Source of the DNA: Dehalococcoidia bacterium
Lineage (GTDB): Bacteria; Chloroflexota; Dehalococcoidia; GIF9; AB-539-J10
Direction of reading: 5' to 3'
DNA length: 5,298 nt
Assembly (NCBI GenBank): GCA_030603265.1
Contig: JAUVYD010000122.1
Coordinates: 1 to 5,298 of the forward strand
Part shown: in pieces, positions 5,182 to 5,298 of the stretch
Position numbering within the stretch: position 1 is the first letter of the stretch
Layout: every line of letters starts with the position of its first letter
The notes under the pieces: generated by a model
Database searches by the model: none
Seen by the model: only the letters and a program-made list of their open reading frames with translations
Told to the model about the DNA's origin: nothing
Position numbers and translations under genes: made by a program

Positions 5182-5298
5182 GGGCCCCGCGCTTCAAACG
5201 GTGGGAGCCCCGGTCGAGCGTGAGTGCTGCGCCGTGGTGGGGTGGAACGCGACGCACATGCGTGTGTTCTTCCTGCGTTCAGTCGCCGGCCATGCAGG

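Noticed and set aside
5252..5263. Inverted repeat ACGCA-CA-TGCGT near the right edge
   Set aside because: The five-base arms are short and expected by chance in this composition, and the site is far from the promoter candidate.
5281..5298. Possible end of an upstream minus-strand gene with TGA at 5281-5283
   Set aside because: Only about five codons are visible (ending MAGD), which is too little to support a gene. Other frames are also open to the edge.

Overview
The window reads as one strand of a strictly anaerobic prokaryote's chromosome. All five genes I can support lie on the minus strand, so the biological order runs right to left. The DNA is GC-rich by eye. Four of the five genes begin behind strong AGGAGG-type ribosome binding sites, two of them at GTG codons, which favours a bacterium. 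Chloroflexota, Desulfobacterota, Actinomycetota and Firmicutes are all possible, and I cannot assign a phylum from the sequence alone. The anaerobic lifestyle is inferred from an IorA-type 2-oxoacid:ferredoxin oxidoreductase, a Cys-rich FrhB-type flavin/iron-sulfur protein and a zinc methyltransferase of the UroD/MtbA superfamily.

Region by region, in transcription order. 5298-5086 is a leader or intergenic stretch with a candidate extended -10 promoter and a 12-bp perfect palindrome. 5085-4117 encodes a short-chain dehydrogenase/epimerase resembling the SDR-type L-threonine 3-dehydrogenases. 4046-3486 encodes a C_GCAxxG_C_C family probable redox protein. 3451-3427 is a stem-loop that works as a terminator only when read on the minus strand, and it closes this first transcription unit. 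3413-3071 is a long non-coding leader with a candidate sigma70-type promoter at 3261-3233. 3070-2024 encodes the UroD/MtbA-like methyltransferase. 1871-819 encodes the FrhB-like protein. 767-1 encodes the N-terminal 255 residues of an indolepyruvate:ferredoxin oxidoreductase alpha subunit (IorA) that runs off the left edge. This IorA frame was read directly from the minus strand, because it has no stop inside the window.

The FrhB and IorA genes are 51 bp apart and are probably co-transcribed. The methyltransferase lies 152 bp upstream of the FrhB gene with no clear terminator between them. The simplest reading is an oxidoreductase module: IorA (with a beta subunit expected off the left edge) releases low-potential electrons, and the FrhB-like protein is a plausible flavin/iron-sulfur partner. 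The methyltransferase would add a one-carbon transfer step. The link between the methyltransferase and the oxidoreductase is inference from position only. No tRNA, rRNA, CRISPR array, insertion sequence or prophage feature was seen.
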